Below are positions 23,740 through 36,075 of a DNA stretch of 64,000 nucleotides, in pieces. The stretch's first letter is position 1; every line of letters begins with the position of its first letter. The DNA comes from Leptoclinus maculatus (taxonomy: Eukaryota; Chordata; Actinopteri; Perciformes; Stichaeidae). The notes under the pieces are model-generated. The model worked only from the letters and a program-made list of their open reading frames with translations. It did no database searches and had not been told where the DNA came from. The stretch is from contig JAVDOI010000043.1 in assembly GCA_032191485.1 (NCBI GenBank), forward strand, positions 400,078-464,077. The letters run 5' to 3'. The translations under genes and the position numbers were made by a program.

Positions 23740-24669
23740 GTGCACACAACAACACTTTGCCATGAGCCAAGGTAATCGCGTTGCTGCTCGCAGCATCAAC
23801 AGGGAATCAATCTTTCTAAACAAATAAGCACACACACACTCCCGCACACACACGTGCAGAACAACACATAGCTATCAGCTGTGCTAAACGAGCCTGTGTC
23901 TCTTTTATCAGTGCTCCTCTGCTCCCCGGCTCTTTCTAGTTTTCCACGCTGTCGTGGCCCAGGGGGACGAGTCGCTCAGAGGATCAGGGAATCTTCATTA
24001 GCTCTAATTACATCAAACCAGACGAGAGATTAGAGGCCACGGCAGCACCCGTCAAGGAAAAGAAGAAAAAAACACGCGCAGCGCCGACAGCTCGCCGGGG
24101 AAAGGGCGCCGGAGAGCAGAGGTTTTAGCGTTAAAGGTGAGAAGTGGAAAAGGCGGGAGGGGAGACATACGGGGGTGCAGTTAGAGAGACGGGGAATTAC
24201 TCAGCAGGGGAAGGAAAGAGGGGCGGCAAAGCAGGACCGGGGAGAGAAAGAGAGAGAGGAGAGCGAGCGAAATAGATTGCCCTCGTCTCTGCCCACTCCC
24301 CCGCAGTGTGTCTTCATCAGAGTTCAGCGAAGCGGCGCAGACAGGACAGAGCGGGGGGGTGTGGGGGGTGTGGGGGGGGAGCTCGGAGGAGGAGGACGGT
24401 GTGAAAGTGGATGGGAGAGGAAGGAGACTGAAAAGCAGAGGACAGCGTTTTGTGACGGAGGTGCAGAATTTCAGGGGTTGAGTCAGCAATTGGAAGCACT
24501 CGAGCTTAGCTGAGTCACCGCTCTTAGAGGTCCCCGTCGGTGTTTGCATGGGTCCGCGGTCAGACAAGGCACCGAGAAACTGAGAGAATGACAAATGAAA
24601 GCTTATAATTAGCAGGGCTGCTCAGGGATGGTAAAGTCGGTCAAGCACTTTGGTCTCGGGTTGAAATAC

Positions 24670-25265
24670 CTCAACTGTGATTGGATGAAATCTTGGTCCA
24701 CAGAGGATGAATCCTAATGACTTTTGGTGACCCCCCTGACTTTTCCATGAGGTTGACATTTCTGTTTTTTAGTGACATGTCTTGGCAACTATTGGATGGA
24801 TTGCCGTGACATTTAATACAGACATTCATGGTGTCAAGAGGATGCATTTTAATGACTTGGTACTCAACAGACTTCTCCTCTAGTGCCACCAAAAGTTCAT
24901 CTACTAAATGGACTTGCATAAGACTTTGCATAGACAGTCATGGTTCCAAGAAGATGTATCTTAAAAAAGTCACAGGTGACCTTTTTGGCTTCTTTTGGGG
25001 GAATTCCGTGCCTTTGCCTCGATAGCTCGAAGTAGAGAGATGACAGGAATAGATGGATTGACGTGAAATTTGGGTCACACTCATGTTCCCCTCAAGATGA
25101 ATTCTAATAACATTTTTATCCAGCGCCACCATCGGGTCAAAACACTTACTAATGATATCCCGATCAGTCTCAGCTGTACTTAATGTTTAGTGCTTATGAG
25201 CTAATGTTACTCACCAAACATTGTAAACATTATACCTGCTAAACATCTTCATGTTAGCATTGTCA
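24670..25265 (+). repeat. Dispersed repeat with internal repetition (ACTATTGGATGGATTGCC type)
   Basis: Contains recurrent phrases: AGAGGATGAATCCTAATGAC, then GCAACTATTGGATGGATTGC, then AGATGAATTCTAATAACATT. These are diverged internal repeats separated by CAGCGCCACC-like boxes. The right part (GTTTAGTGCTTATGAGCTAA, ACCTGCTAAACATCTTCATG) is matched in reverse at 51300-51800. The class is not determined. Confidence 0.6.
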
Positions 25266-25312
25266 TTGTGAGCATTTTGACGACATCTAGTGACATTATC
25301 ATCCCGACGAAG

Positions 25313-25890
25313 TGGACGTTTGAAGTCCCGGTTTGCCGCTTTGAGGAGGGTGATGGACACAAAACGGAGGACTGTCCTTCTCTTATCAATGCTTATTTTG
25401 TTCTGCACAACTACTGCAAAGTTCACAAAGAAACTGTAAATGAACAAAAGCATAAATACTCTCTAGTATGACTGTGACTTCAGCCACCAGCAGAGCTACG
25501 AGTGTGAAAACAGACAACGAGAGGAAGCGAGTGAGAGACGCGTGTTGACCAAATTTATTTTAAGTAAATTTGATGTGTGTGTAAGAGAGAGATAGAGCAA
25601 GACCTGCAGCCTTGCAACTTACGTTTGAAAGATATTTTTTCACGAAATTTGTCTGTTTTAGTATGTAGAGGAAGATCTTAAGTATCAAGCACTACCTTTT
25701 AAGCAACCATTTACTTCCTGTTTACATCGGCACCCACATTAGTGTACGTTCACGTGATATTCGTTTCCAGATGTGCTATTATGGACGGTAAGCATTTCGA
25801 CAACGATGCTGAAACGCCCGTGTGGACATAGATCGTTTTCGTTTCAAAACCCCGGCTTTAAACGGAAACCTATTAGTGTGGATGTAGCCT
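25313..25890 (+). mobile_element. Truncated PIF/Harbinger-type relic, copy 2
   Basis: Plus strand codes INAYFVLHNYCKVH at 25385-25426, matching the frameshifted peptide of copy 1. The right end, AGTGTGGATGTAGCCT (to 25890), matches the left terminus of copy 1 in reverse. The other end is missing and the relic abuts the dispersed repeat at 24670-25265. The two copies are inverted to each other about 7 kb apart. Confidence 0.6.
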
Positions 25891-26646
25891 TAGTCTCGTT
25901 CCCTTTTAACTTTGACATCAGCGCATCTGGTGAGACACACCACACACCCACACACACCCTGCTCCTCCTGGTCTTTGTGTCGTCTCCTCCTCCCTTTCTG
26001 TCTCTGGGGTTGTCCTGTCCGAGTGGTTGAACAGGTAGATCTTGATCTGTCACTCAGCAGTAGGATCTTGCTTTGTCAAAGTTGAGCGCTAACCCGCACA
26101 GACGGGTCCCTGCAGTTCTCTCCCGTCTTCTACCGAGCACTTCAATTAAGGCTTCTTTCATCCCAGCCTCGTTCTTGACTTCAGAGTGGCGCTGGAAGGA
26201 GGGCCGAACCGAGGCCGAGAGATCGAATCTCTGACCGTCTGCGATGGTCTTTTCTCTCTGCCACTTCCAGGCTTCCACTCTTGCTCTAAGCTCACTGTTG
26301 TCCTCTCAAAATCCCCTCTGTGTTTACCGGTCTCTCTATCCGTCCTTCAGTTCGCCCATCCCTCGGCTGCAGCTTCTTTCTGCTATTCCTGTCACGGGAG
26401 AATGACCTCATCCTTTTCCCTGTCTGTTAATCACCCAATCCCTCCTTCTTATTCCTGCTCTTCCTGGTCCTCCTGACCCACAATCTGCCGTCATCCAGCC
26501 ACCTTTCCCATCCTGACCTCTATTCTTGTCTTCGCTTTTTATCATCCCCCTGCCCACCCCGCATCTTCTCGCTCTTTCTCTGCCTCTATTTCACTCTCTC
26601 TCTCTCTCTCTCCATTCTCCCCGTCTCGCTCCCGCGCTCTCTCTCC

Positions 26647-26681
<35 letters not shown>

Positions 26682-26684
26682 GTA

Positions 26685-26750
26685 GTGCTCAGCTGTAGAG
26701 CACAGCGGACTCTAATGGCAGATCATTATCATGCTAATTAGAGCACTTTG
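26685..26750. promoter_or_regulatory. Candidate enhancer: hairpin and homeobox sites
   Basis: Perfect 6-bp stem GTGCTC/GAGCAC with a 7-base loop (26685-26703), then GATCATTATCATGCTAATTA with TAATTA at 26735-26740. It lies after a (CT)n array in an intron. Function is inferred only from motif content. Confidence 0.25.
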
Positions 26751-28379
26751 TAGCTGCCGCCCGTCATTCTCCGCTCCTCGCAGCCCCCCCACCCCCACCC
26801 CCACCCCACGCTATCGTTAAAAAGGCCACCCCCTCCTTTTCCCTCTCCGCCCCCCTCCCCCCCACCTCGTCTCTCCATCATTAACGGGACACGCGCTGGC
26901 GTAATTGGACGCTGTTTATGCCGGAGCGCGGGTTATTAAATCACACCGAGGTGACGCTTGCGCAGGTCTCCCCCCCCCCCCTCCCCTGAAAACGCTTTCA
27001 TCATTGTCCCATGCCATTATTAAACCTGCGTGGACGCGCACATACACAAGCGCTCACGCACGCGTTCAAAGAGGGTGTTCTTTGCATATTGATGCTCCTT
27101 ACAAGACGCATGGCTGTGCCCCCCCCCCCCCCCGTTTCCCGGCGTGAAACAAACGGCTACCATCTCGGATTCCCCTGCCAATAAAAAGTTTAATTTGATA
27201 ATGCTCAGTGAGGTTTTTATTTTTTCCGACCCGCAGGCTTTGAGGACAAGCGTGGACGAAGTGAAATTAGGCCAAGGACCTAAAATCTGCCTTTCTAGAT
27301 GCTGCTCAAACTTGCAGTTTTTAGCACACATGTCAAGGACTTTCCAGGCACAGCGTCAGTCCCAATCCATTTTCCTTTGAAACCATGTACGTCTCCGTAT
27401 TTATGGGTCAGAGACGGATTCCTGTTTTTCCCGAGGATCATGATTCGGGCCGCGATGATTACTCTCGATGTTTCTCCTCAATATGTGTGTCACGAAGGGT
27501 GCATTTGTGCCAGGTGCTCAGGAGGACCCGGGCGTCGCACCGCGGAGACGTGGTGGCCAGGAACCTGTCTATCAAAGCGAGACAAAGGCCCGTTTCATGA
27601 TTAGAGGGAGAAGCTGAAACTCCTCCGAGCTTACATCACCTCCCGAGAGGTTACGTAACACAAGGCTGCCATTCCAGCAAATCCATCACCCCCCCCCCCC
27701 TCCCCTCCCCCCGTTCGTCTCACTCTCTGTCATCCGCTCAGAAATACCTGACATGTTGTTCTCTCCCCCACGCCTCCCTTGATTGTCAAAACCTTCATCC
27801 CGTAGGAATGCCATGCATTTTCGGTTGCAGTGACTTTGCGTTATAGTTTGTTCTTTATCTGCCTTTCTCTCTGCTCATGGAAGCTATATGTGCAGAGCGG
27901 TCCAGAGGCGCTGAGTCAGGCCTGCTCTGTGCTGGTTTATGTGCAAACCGTGTGTCCTCTATGCATCAGCTGTTTAGAATAATGCTGCCCTGTGTCCACA
28001 CAGTCTTACCTATACATTAACATTATTAAATGTGTGCGCTCGAGGTCATCTGTCTTTTTCAAAGAGTTTTTTGGGAGTATGAATGAGGAATGTTTCATGT
28101 TTAGAGGCTGAATAATGATGAAATAAAGCGAAACAAAGCCACCAAATCATGCCTTAACAACGATGGCCTTCTCAGATTGCAGAGGAAATCTTATTAGATG
28201 AGTTTCTCTCTAATCGGTTTAGACAACCCTACTATCTCAACACTGAACACCTAGTGTGTTATTACGTCCTGTCACGGTATAAATTCCATTAGGATAAATG
28301 ACGCTCTAGTTGTGGATTCAAAATGTATTAAATCCTGTGTTTTTTTTTTACGACCTGCTCGTGTTTGTGCTTTCTGCAG

Positions 28380-28458
28380 ATGGTACGTGCCTCTGTTCAG
28401 CCTCATCTTCTTGATGATCTGCTGCTACGCCAGGATAATCTGCGTGGCCAACGCGAGG
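28380..28458 (+). CDS. Receptor exon 8: TM5
   Basis: Acceptor TGCTTTCTGCAG, donor GCGAGG|GTGAGT. It completes a split Ile (AT+A) and codes WYVPLFSLIFLMICCYARII then CVANAR, ending in phase 0. It has the hydrophobic span and the basic end expected for TM5 running into loop 3. Confidence 0.94.
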
Positions 28459-31400
28459 GTGAGTGCTCGACACGCGTGAAACCAGCAGCCGCCCGAGACA
28501 CCGGCACTTTATCTGGAGTGCATTGTGACCTTTTAGAAAAGTGACATTAGTGAAAGCTGACGTCTCTGAGAATCACACAAAAAATAGAGAGTCAGGAAAA
28601 CTAGTCACGAAGTAATTGTGTGGGTGTGTGATAGATTATTTTATGGTTGGGAGTAGGCTAGGGTTAAAATATAATCTGAACTTCTATTACAGGTTATGCT
28701 TGAATGCATAAACAATGCTGCTCTGATAATCAATGATCATTTTAAGGATACATCTTGATAATTACAACTTGTGTCTTAGAAACACAATAGTTCAGACAGT
28801 CAAACCGGTTGCTAACAAGCCACCAGTTAAACCAAGTAGCATACGCTTCTTGACTTGGAGGTAAACTGAAGCACACAAGCTTAGTCATAGTTGAACTTGT
28901 CGGTTTTGTTTTGCTAACTTGTTTGTTTAAAACTTGTTTCAAGTTCTCTATTGTCATATGCACAACAATTACAAGAGATCCAAGTTGCAAAAAGCCAAAC
29001 TTATTCTTTAATTGATTATTCAGATCACACATTTTTGCGTGTGGAAACATCTGTTTCAGAGCTCTGTTTTCAAATTTACTTAAACTAAATTTTCATTAAA
29101 AAATGTCCACCATTAACTTGCTCCAGCTACTCCAATGTAAGGATTCCCACATTGACCATCACATTGGGTTTGTGGTCTGTTGTTTTGGGCTAAACCATTT
29201 GAAGACATCACTATCACCGAAATTTTCTGCAAGCTATAATGAACTTGAACCCGTAAAGTTAGTAATTATTTGGATCACGTAACTGTTTGTGTGTAGAAAG
29301 CCCGCATGTGTTCACTTGTTTTGAGAAACGCCCACCGGTCCCTTCTTCCAGCTTCTCAGAACAGTCTGTAATCAGTCGATTAATTGGTTTACCACTCGGT
29401 CGATCTCCTCTCCATGTTGGCTCGTAGCTCTGTGTGATTATTTTCTTTTTCCATTGTGAGGGTGCAGCAGGAGCCCCGGGGCGGCGTTCCACACAGTTCA
29501 CATAGCTCACATTCCCCCGACCTGACAACACCGCGCTGCCAGCGGAAAGGTGGTGGCAGGCATGTGCTACAACAAAATGTTTGCGATGATTCCGGTGTTG
29601 TTCATCAAATATGTTCAGAGCGAAGGAAAAAAATCAAGGTTAAAGCCACAACGGGCTCACAATGAATCGTCAACGCGAATGTTGCCTTTCTTTGTTTGGG
29701 CGGCAGAGCGAGAGCGACAGGGGCGGTGAGACGGATTCAAAGATAGCCGGGCTGCAGACAGACGACTTCGGAGAGACAGACTGCAGGCGGCTGAAAGGAA
29801 GGGAAAGAGACTACACTTCTCTTTATCATGAATACGATAAAGAGAATGCAACCTGCATCTCATAACTCATTCAGCTCACAGTGTTCAGCTGTCTCTCCCT
29901 CAACCTCCTGTCTCTCTTTGTACCTTTTCTAATTTTCCCTCTCCCTCTCTTTTCCTTTCCACCTCCATCTGTCTCTCTCTCCCTGTGTCTCTGTCTCTAT
30001 TCCCCCTCTTCTTCCTCTCCCCCCCCCCCTTCACTCTGCCGTTTTGCTTTCTCTATCATATTTATGAAGAGCTCAAGCCTTATCTCCTTTCAGCTGCAGG
30101 CTGTCTCACTTGAAAGAATTTCAAAAGCTTTGAAAGCAGGGTAGGTGGCGACGCATCGGGGGAAAGGGGATAAAGACGAGGAAGCTGAGCGGAGAGAGGT
30201 GGGATGTTAGCTGGACGGAGAAGTTCCTCCGCTTTCCAGAGACAGACGTGGGGGGGGCGGGGGGGGGGTAGCTCATTAGTTTACCAAGACCAAGTTACAA
30301 CAGGATTATTTAGAAAAACACGGACGCACTCCGAGTGACTGTGCGAGCTACCACTAACTACAGGGATTTGAAAGCTAATGAGTCATTATCAGGCCAGACA
30401 GAGAGGTCTGGGAGCGCGGTGTTTGTTTTATGGACGTGATTTGTACATGCCCCACTCCTTCCCTCTTAAGCCTCACGCCTCAACACTTAACCGGCAAACC
30501 AGCCGAGTTGCTCGACTTTCGGTGGCGCCGCTTTAACAGGGATTGTAACAAAAGCCGGTTACGCACACCAGAGACCTGGCCGAAGCCTCGTGATATTCCA
30601 CTTAATATCAGTGTTTTTGATGGATAGTGGTGCTGTGGTTCAGTTCAGTCTCATGACCGAAATGGCACATTTCTATTATTATAATATATATATATATATA
30701 TATATTTTGCTCTTTCGCTGCACAAACGCACCGCGGTCACACACTGATTTACAGTGACAATCACGTCAGCGTGGGGAAACCATGGCAACATCCAGTTAAT
30801 AAATGGCAGAACAGAGGAGCTGTTAGTGCACATCGTTCACGCAGCCTCTTTGTGCCGCGCGTGTGAACGCTCACACTGGGCCTCCAGAGATTTGTCTGTG
30901 ATGTCTTGGGTAACATAAACCTTCTGGTTTCCTACAGCCCCCCAAGCCCCTATCCCACCATTACAGATCCCAGTCTTGTGCATGGGTGTGTGTGCGTGCA
31001 TGTAAATGTGTGTGTGCATTTGTGTGTGTGTGTGTGTGTGTGCGTGTGCGTGTGTGCGTGTGTGCGTGCATGCGAGTGTGTGCGCGTTTCCCTGCGCGCG
31101 TCTGTTGACATTTTCCCTGCATTCCCCCGAGACAGGAGACGGGAGAAAGAGCGGAAAGTATTCCCACGTTCTCTCTGGAGATCTCAGATCTGCCATGTTT
31201 GCTCCACTTTTTCCTTTTTCTTTAACACTTCAAAAAAAACAACCCGTCTCCCCTTTCTCTACACCCTTTGCCTTTTTCTTCTTCTTCCTCGTGCCACATT
31301 GTGTGCGCCGAAGCTGATCACATCCCTCTTTTTGTGAGATGCCGGGAGCTGTCTTAAGCGCTCCCCTCTGCCTCAAAGCTTTGCACTGTGCTGTGAATTA

Positions 31401-31611
31401 GGCAGGGATGGCGGATAAGGTGGAGGGATTTTGCTTTGGTGTGATAGCCAATGTGATATTTGTTCCAGCTTGTCACCTCTAAACGTCAGGCCTCTCTAGG
31501 AAAAACACCTGCTTTAAATGATCAAACCTCTATTCTGCTTTCTTTTTTCTTTTTTCCCCCCAAAGTAACTGCCCTGACCTTTTCTTTCCATTTTGTGTCT
31601 TTTCTGCACAG
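28459..31611 (+). other. Intron 8, with a cryptic exon-like segment
   Basis: 3.2 kb. Contains a pyrimidine-rich stretch at 29880-30030, a poly-G-rich run near 30249-30267, (TA)n at 30684-30705 and imperfect (TG)n at 30985-31085. A 47-base segment at 30094-30140 has good splice sites but would break the frame. Confidence 0.75.
30985..31085. repeat. Imperfect (TG)n with GTGCG units
   Basis: GT-rich array with CA/CG interruptions. Confidence 0.9.
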
Positions 31612-31659
31612 ATGCAGTCATGGTTGGGAACCTTCAACCCAGAGAGAGAGAGACGAAAG
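31612..31659 (+). CDS. Receptor exon 9: third cytoplasmic loop
   Basis: Acceptor TTTTCTGCACAG, donor CGAAAG|GTAATG. 48 bases, phase 0 at both ends, coding MQSWLGTFNPERERRK. The strongly basic end is typical of a G-protein-contacting loop. Because it is a multiple of three and symmetric, skipping it would keep the frame and shorten loop 3 by 16 residues. Confidence 0.9.
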
Positions 31660-31688
31660 GTAATGGCCTGTCCGACCATCACATTTCT

Positions 31689-31690
<2 letters not shown>

Positions 31691-31729
<39 letters not shown>
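31691..31729. repeat. (AC)n microsatellite
   Basis: About 19 AC units, just after exon 9. Confidence 0.97.
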
Positions 31730-31732
<3 letters not shown>

Positions 31733-32071
31733 CGTGAGGATTAGAGTGTGTGCAGGATTAGCTTTTGTGTTCCCGCTGGGTAGGTGTCAAACAGCGGGGA
31801 GCAATTTGACCTTGTGACACCTCCGCGTCTCACCCTGTGTGTGTGGATGTGGGTTGTGGGTGTGGGTGGGTGGGTGGTTGCATATTCAAATGTGGGTGTG
31901 CACGTATGCGTGTGTTTAAATTTTGGAGCTGCGGTGCCTCTCTGTTCTGCTCCTGACCTTACTGAAAGGGAAAGGGAAAGGGGAAGCTACCTGTGAAAAA
32001 TATTAATATCAAGAGAAGTCAGATTGCGAAAAACAGGACATGGGCAGTATGGAAATAGTGGAGAGATTACG

Positions 32072-32543
32072 TGTGATTTTACCGGGCGGCAACATCTTGT
32101 TCTAAAGCCAATGCGGTGTCTTTAAACTTGTATTCTCTCTACTGACCATCAGGGGGCAAAAAGACGTCCGATTGTATAGAAGTCTATGAGAAAATGACTC
32201 TACTTCTCTCTTGATTTATTACCTCAGTAAACATTGTAAACATGAGTTTATGGTCTCAGTCTCTAGTTTCAAGTCTTCTTCAATACAGCATGATGTTCAT
32301 TTAGTAGATGATGGTCCATTTAGAGTCAAACAGACCATAAAGCAGGGTATGCTTTAGGGCGGGCTTACTGTGATTGACAGGTCGCTGACGCTACCAGAGA
32401 CGTATACAGCGTCTCTACGTCACTCTTCCGCATTCCAAATATGATAACTTCTGTTGGTCGAACTCGAGGCTTCAAAACGGCAGTCCACAAACCAAAGGGT
32501 GATGTCACGTTGACGACGTCCACTTCTTATATACGGTCTATGG
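32072..32543 (+). repeat. Dispersed repeat copy A (left arm of inverted pair)
   Basis: Contains AGAAGTCTATGAGAAAATGA, TCTTCTTCAATACAGCATGA and CCACTTCTTATATACGGTCT. The reverse complement is at 33743-34287, and a same-orientation copy at about 57955-58245. Confidence 0.8.
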
Positions 32544-33742
32544 ATTTTACACACAAGTGTTGGGTTATGCTCGAAACAGATATCATAAGATGCAAGAGGG
32601 GGAAACGCATTCGGACAGTTTCTCCTGGAAAGCATTCACGGTGTTGCAATCCGTTCACATGAAAGCTGGCCAGTCACGGCGTCGAGTGGGTGTGGAAGTT
32701 GAATTGTCAGTTTATTAATCCATTAATTCAACGTCGGCCAGATGTTTGGGGGGGGTTGGTTTCCAACGCTGTCTGACCATCCGACAAGCAGTTCTAACGG
32801 AGTATACTGGCAGCTTCTAGGTCATTTTACGCATGCAGAGTACTACTCAGCAGGTCACAACAGTTTTGGGCAGGATTGTGCCCACATGCTGTCCACCTCA
32901 CTGAAATTGCAGATACGTCGACCATAATCGCACTCTTGGTATTCTAGCACATGTTTTCTGCTGAGGTGACGGATTAGGTTGCTACTGTTAGCAACAACAG
33001 TGGCTACGTCAGATTTTTTTCAACCAATAAAACTTCCAGACAGCAGACAGCTCTTCTCTTGGGCATCTGGTGCATCTCCAGTCTCTCTTCTGTTTCTGAA
33101 TGTGCGGTAGCGATGGAGCCTCTCCTAGCTGTTTCATAGCTAGCAGCTATAACGTTACCCAGCATGCCGTTTGGCGGTGTCAATTTTTCAATAATCAATT
33201 AGGGTTACAAATTATTTAGGTGTCACAAATTGAAAAAAGAGTCTATGCTCAACGCGCTGTTCGTTGCTTTGCTCTCCGGGACGCCAGAGGACAACAAAAC
33301 GTACCGTGAAGAAGCAAGAAGACAACGAGTGTAGCTGGCAAAACGGCATAAACCAACCTCCACTATGCCGAGGAGGAATTGTTATTATCTCATATTCTCA
33401 GATTACTGTATTTCCTTTGTACAAACCCAGTAAAGAAACGACTCAATTATCACATGTATTATAAAGAAACGAAGGTTTAACATCCTGTAAATAATTTGAC
33501 TTGGCTGCAAACTATTTACTCAAAAGAACATTTTTAACACCACCTGTTTCTAAAGCATCTAATAACTAATTGGCCTTCGTTGTATAATCCCTTGACATGC
33601 AGTGCTTTTATCAGTGAACTATTTGTGACAGTCACGTCTGGTGCAGGCGCCAAGTTACAGAAATTCAGAGATGCACGACCATAACCGAAGCTTTACCCTG
33701 TTACAGAGAGAAAGTTGTGCCTAATTCATAGTTGTGTAAAAC

Positions 33743-34287
33743 CCATAGTCTGTACATAAGAAGTGGACGTAGTCACTGTGACGTCACCTACTGGTTTGTG
33801 GGCTGCCGTTTTGAAGCCTCGAATTCGGCGCAATCGCCATCTTGGATTACGGATGTCGCCGCGCTGTTTTTATTTTTTTTTTTCGACCAATGAACAGAAG
33901 TTAATCAATTTGGCCGGCGGATGAGTGACGTAGAGACGTTGTATACGTTTCTGGTAGAGGCAGCGACCTGTCAATCACAGTGTAGCCCCGCCCCAAAGCA
34001 TCCCCTGCTCTATGGTCTGTTTGACTCTAAATGGACCATAAGTTACTAAATGAACATCATGCTGTATTGAAGAAGACTTGAAACTAGAGATTGAGACCAT
34101 AAACTCATGTTTACAATGTTTACTGAGGTAATAAATCAAGAGAGAAGTAGAGTCATTTTCTCATAGACTTCTATAGAACCAGAGGAGTCGCCCCCTGGTG
34201 GACACTAGAGAGAATGAAAGTTCAGGAAGCTTCCGCATTGGTTTCACTCGGCAGAACCGGAGGTTGCCGTCTGGTAAAACATCGAGT
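33743..34287 (-). repeat. Dispersed repeat copy B (right arm of inverted pair)
   Basis: Begins CCATAGTCTGTACATAAGAA and ends near CGGAGGTTGCCGTCTGGTAA; it matches copy A in reverse over its whole length, with small indels. Spacer between the arms is about 1.2 kb. Confidence 0.8.
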
Positions 34288-35347
34288 TAAAACCACGAGT
34301 GTGAAGGGTACGCATAGAGTCTCCTCTCCATGCACACCTAGCCCTGACAGTACCGTGTGTGATTATACACTGTTGTAGCAATGCCTGAAAAATTGAGATT
34401 ATACAGGAAATACCGCCCAGCACTGATCTCAGCCGTAGCTTATTTTCATTTAAAACATTCTTTTTGAAATGTGTTTCATGCGAGTCCCATAACTTTATGG
34501 AAGTGCAGCACTAAATTGCCGGACAGCCCATTGATATTAAATTATTGATTTCTTGTAAAACGGCGGTATCAGGAGGTACATCATTTCATCTGGCCTGCTT
34601 TCTGCAGACGCCGCATCCAATTCAAGTGTCCTCCGGCAGGACTCCTCCTGCCCACACGCCGTGCATAACTCTGGAGACGCCAAGTCATTCAAAACATAAC
34701 GCCTTAAAATCCAGCGAGCATCCTGCACTGAGGTGATCAGTGTCACAGTGCTATTCATGAAGGTGGAAAGCAGCCGTACCTGCTCTGTTGTTACAACTCC
34801 ACCCCGTAGGGTGAGGTGTGTGTGTGTGGGGAGGGGGGGCAGGTTAGGGTTAAGGTTATGTAGATGCTGCCCCTAAGTGGCAGATGTAATTACTGCACAC
34901 TGAACTGGCGTAACCCTCACCAGTGACGACACGTACACACACACACTGTTCATTTGGGCTAATTGCTACGTGTAGCACAGAGTGTAAATAAGTCAGCAGT
35001 GTGTTTTTTTATCACACTCTCCGTTTCCTCGTATTTCTCTTTCCCAATCGCTCTCCTCGTTTCCATCTGTTTTTCTCTCTGCCTTTCTCTCTGACTTTGC
35101 TCTCCCTCTCTTTCTCTCTCTCTCTCTCCCTCCCTATCTTTCCCCCTTCTCTTTTTGTTTCCTCTCCTTCCCTCCCTCCGTCTCTCTCTCTTTCTTTCTC
35201 TTGTACTCATACCCAGCATGAATAAAGCAGCAAGCCAGGTTCATGGACATGAATATTTATGAGAGTTTATGCACGCGCTGCGATGCTTTAAAACAACAAC
35301 AACAGCCTCCCCGATTGTGCTTGCCAAGCCAGCAAGCTTTCTGGCTC

Positions 35348-35385
35348 GTGTGTGTGTGTGTGTGCGCGCGTGTGTGTTTGTGTGC

Positions 35386-35417
<32 letters not shown>

Positions 35418-35541
35418 ATCAGCAGGTGTAAACTAGAGAAAGCGATTCCTGCTGGGTGTCTGAAGACCGCCGGCTCTGGTTATTTCCATTCACTTCGCCA
35501 CATCTCCCTCCTTCTGCGCCTCACATGTTCTCTGTTACCGT

Positions 35542-35588
<47 letters not shown>

Positions 35589-35652
35589 GCGCGCATGCAC
35601 ACTTCTTTTGTTTTGCGTTCACGGATGTAGTTTCCTGCGTTCGCCATTCTTG

Positions 35653-35717
<65 letters not shown>

Positions 35718-35746
35718 CAGCCTGGCACCATCCCCCTCCCTCGCTA

Positions 35747-35793
<47 letters not shown>

Positions 35794-35918
35794 ATCTGGC
35801 TGGAGCGATGACGTACATAACTTGTGTTGGCAGTTATCAGGGCCGTCAGTCACATGGTTTCGACACATCTCTGTGTGTCCTGAGCAATTTGTTTGTGGTC
35901 ACGCATGAGTATGCGCGC

Positions 35919-35970
<52 letters not shown>

Positions 35971-36075
35971 TGCACAAGGTCTTGCAGCAGCGAAGGTAGG
36001 TGGGGGTGGGGGGGGGGTATTTAGAAGAGGGTGTTTAAGCCAGGCCTTACAAACACACACACACAAACACACACT
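35348..36075. repeat. Cluster of five dinucleotide arrays
   Basis: In order: (TG)n 35348-35417, (AC)n 35544-35585, (CT)n 35658-35713, (TG)n 35751-35788, and (AC)n with AAAC interruptions 35918-35970, with a further short AC array near 36053-36074. Confidence 0.95.

Larger units (their letters stand above)
23294..28379 (+). other. Intron 7, with repeats and candidate enhancers
   Basis: 5.1 kb. Contains (TG)n at 23441-23530, (AC)n at 23704-23737, a TAATTA-bearing block at 23980-24060, a dispersed fish repeat at 24670-25265, the second Harbinger relic at 25313-25890, (CT)n at about 26648-26679, and a hairpin plus homeobox-site block at 26685-26750. No additional exon is needed. Confidence 0.75.
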
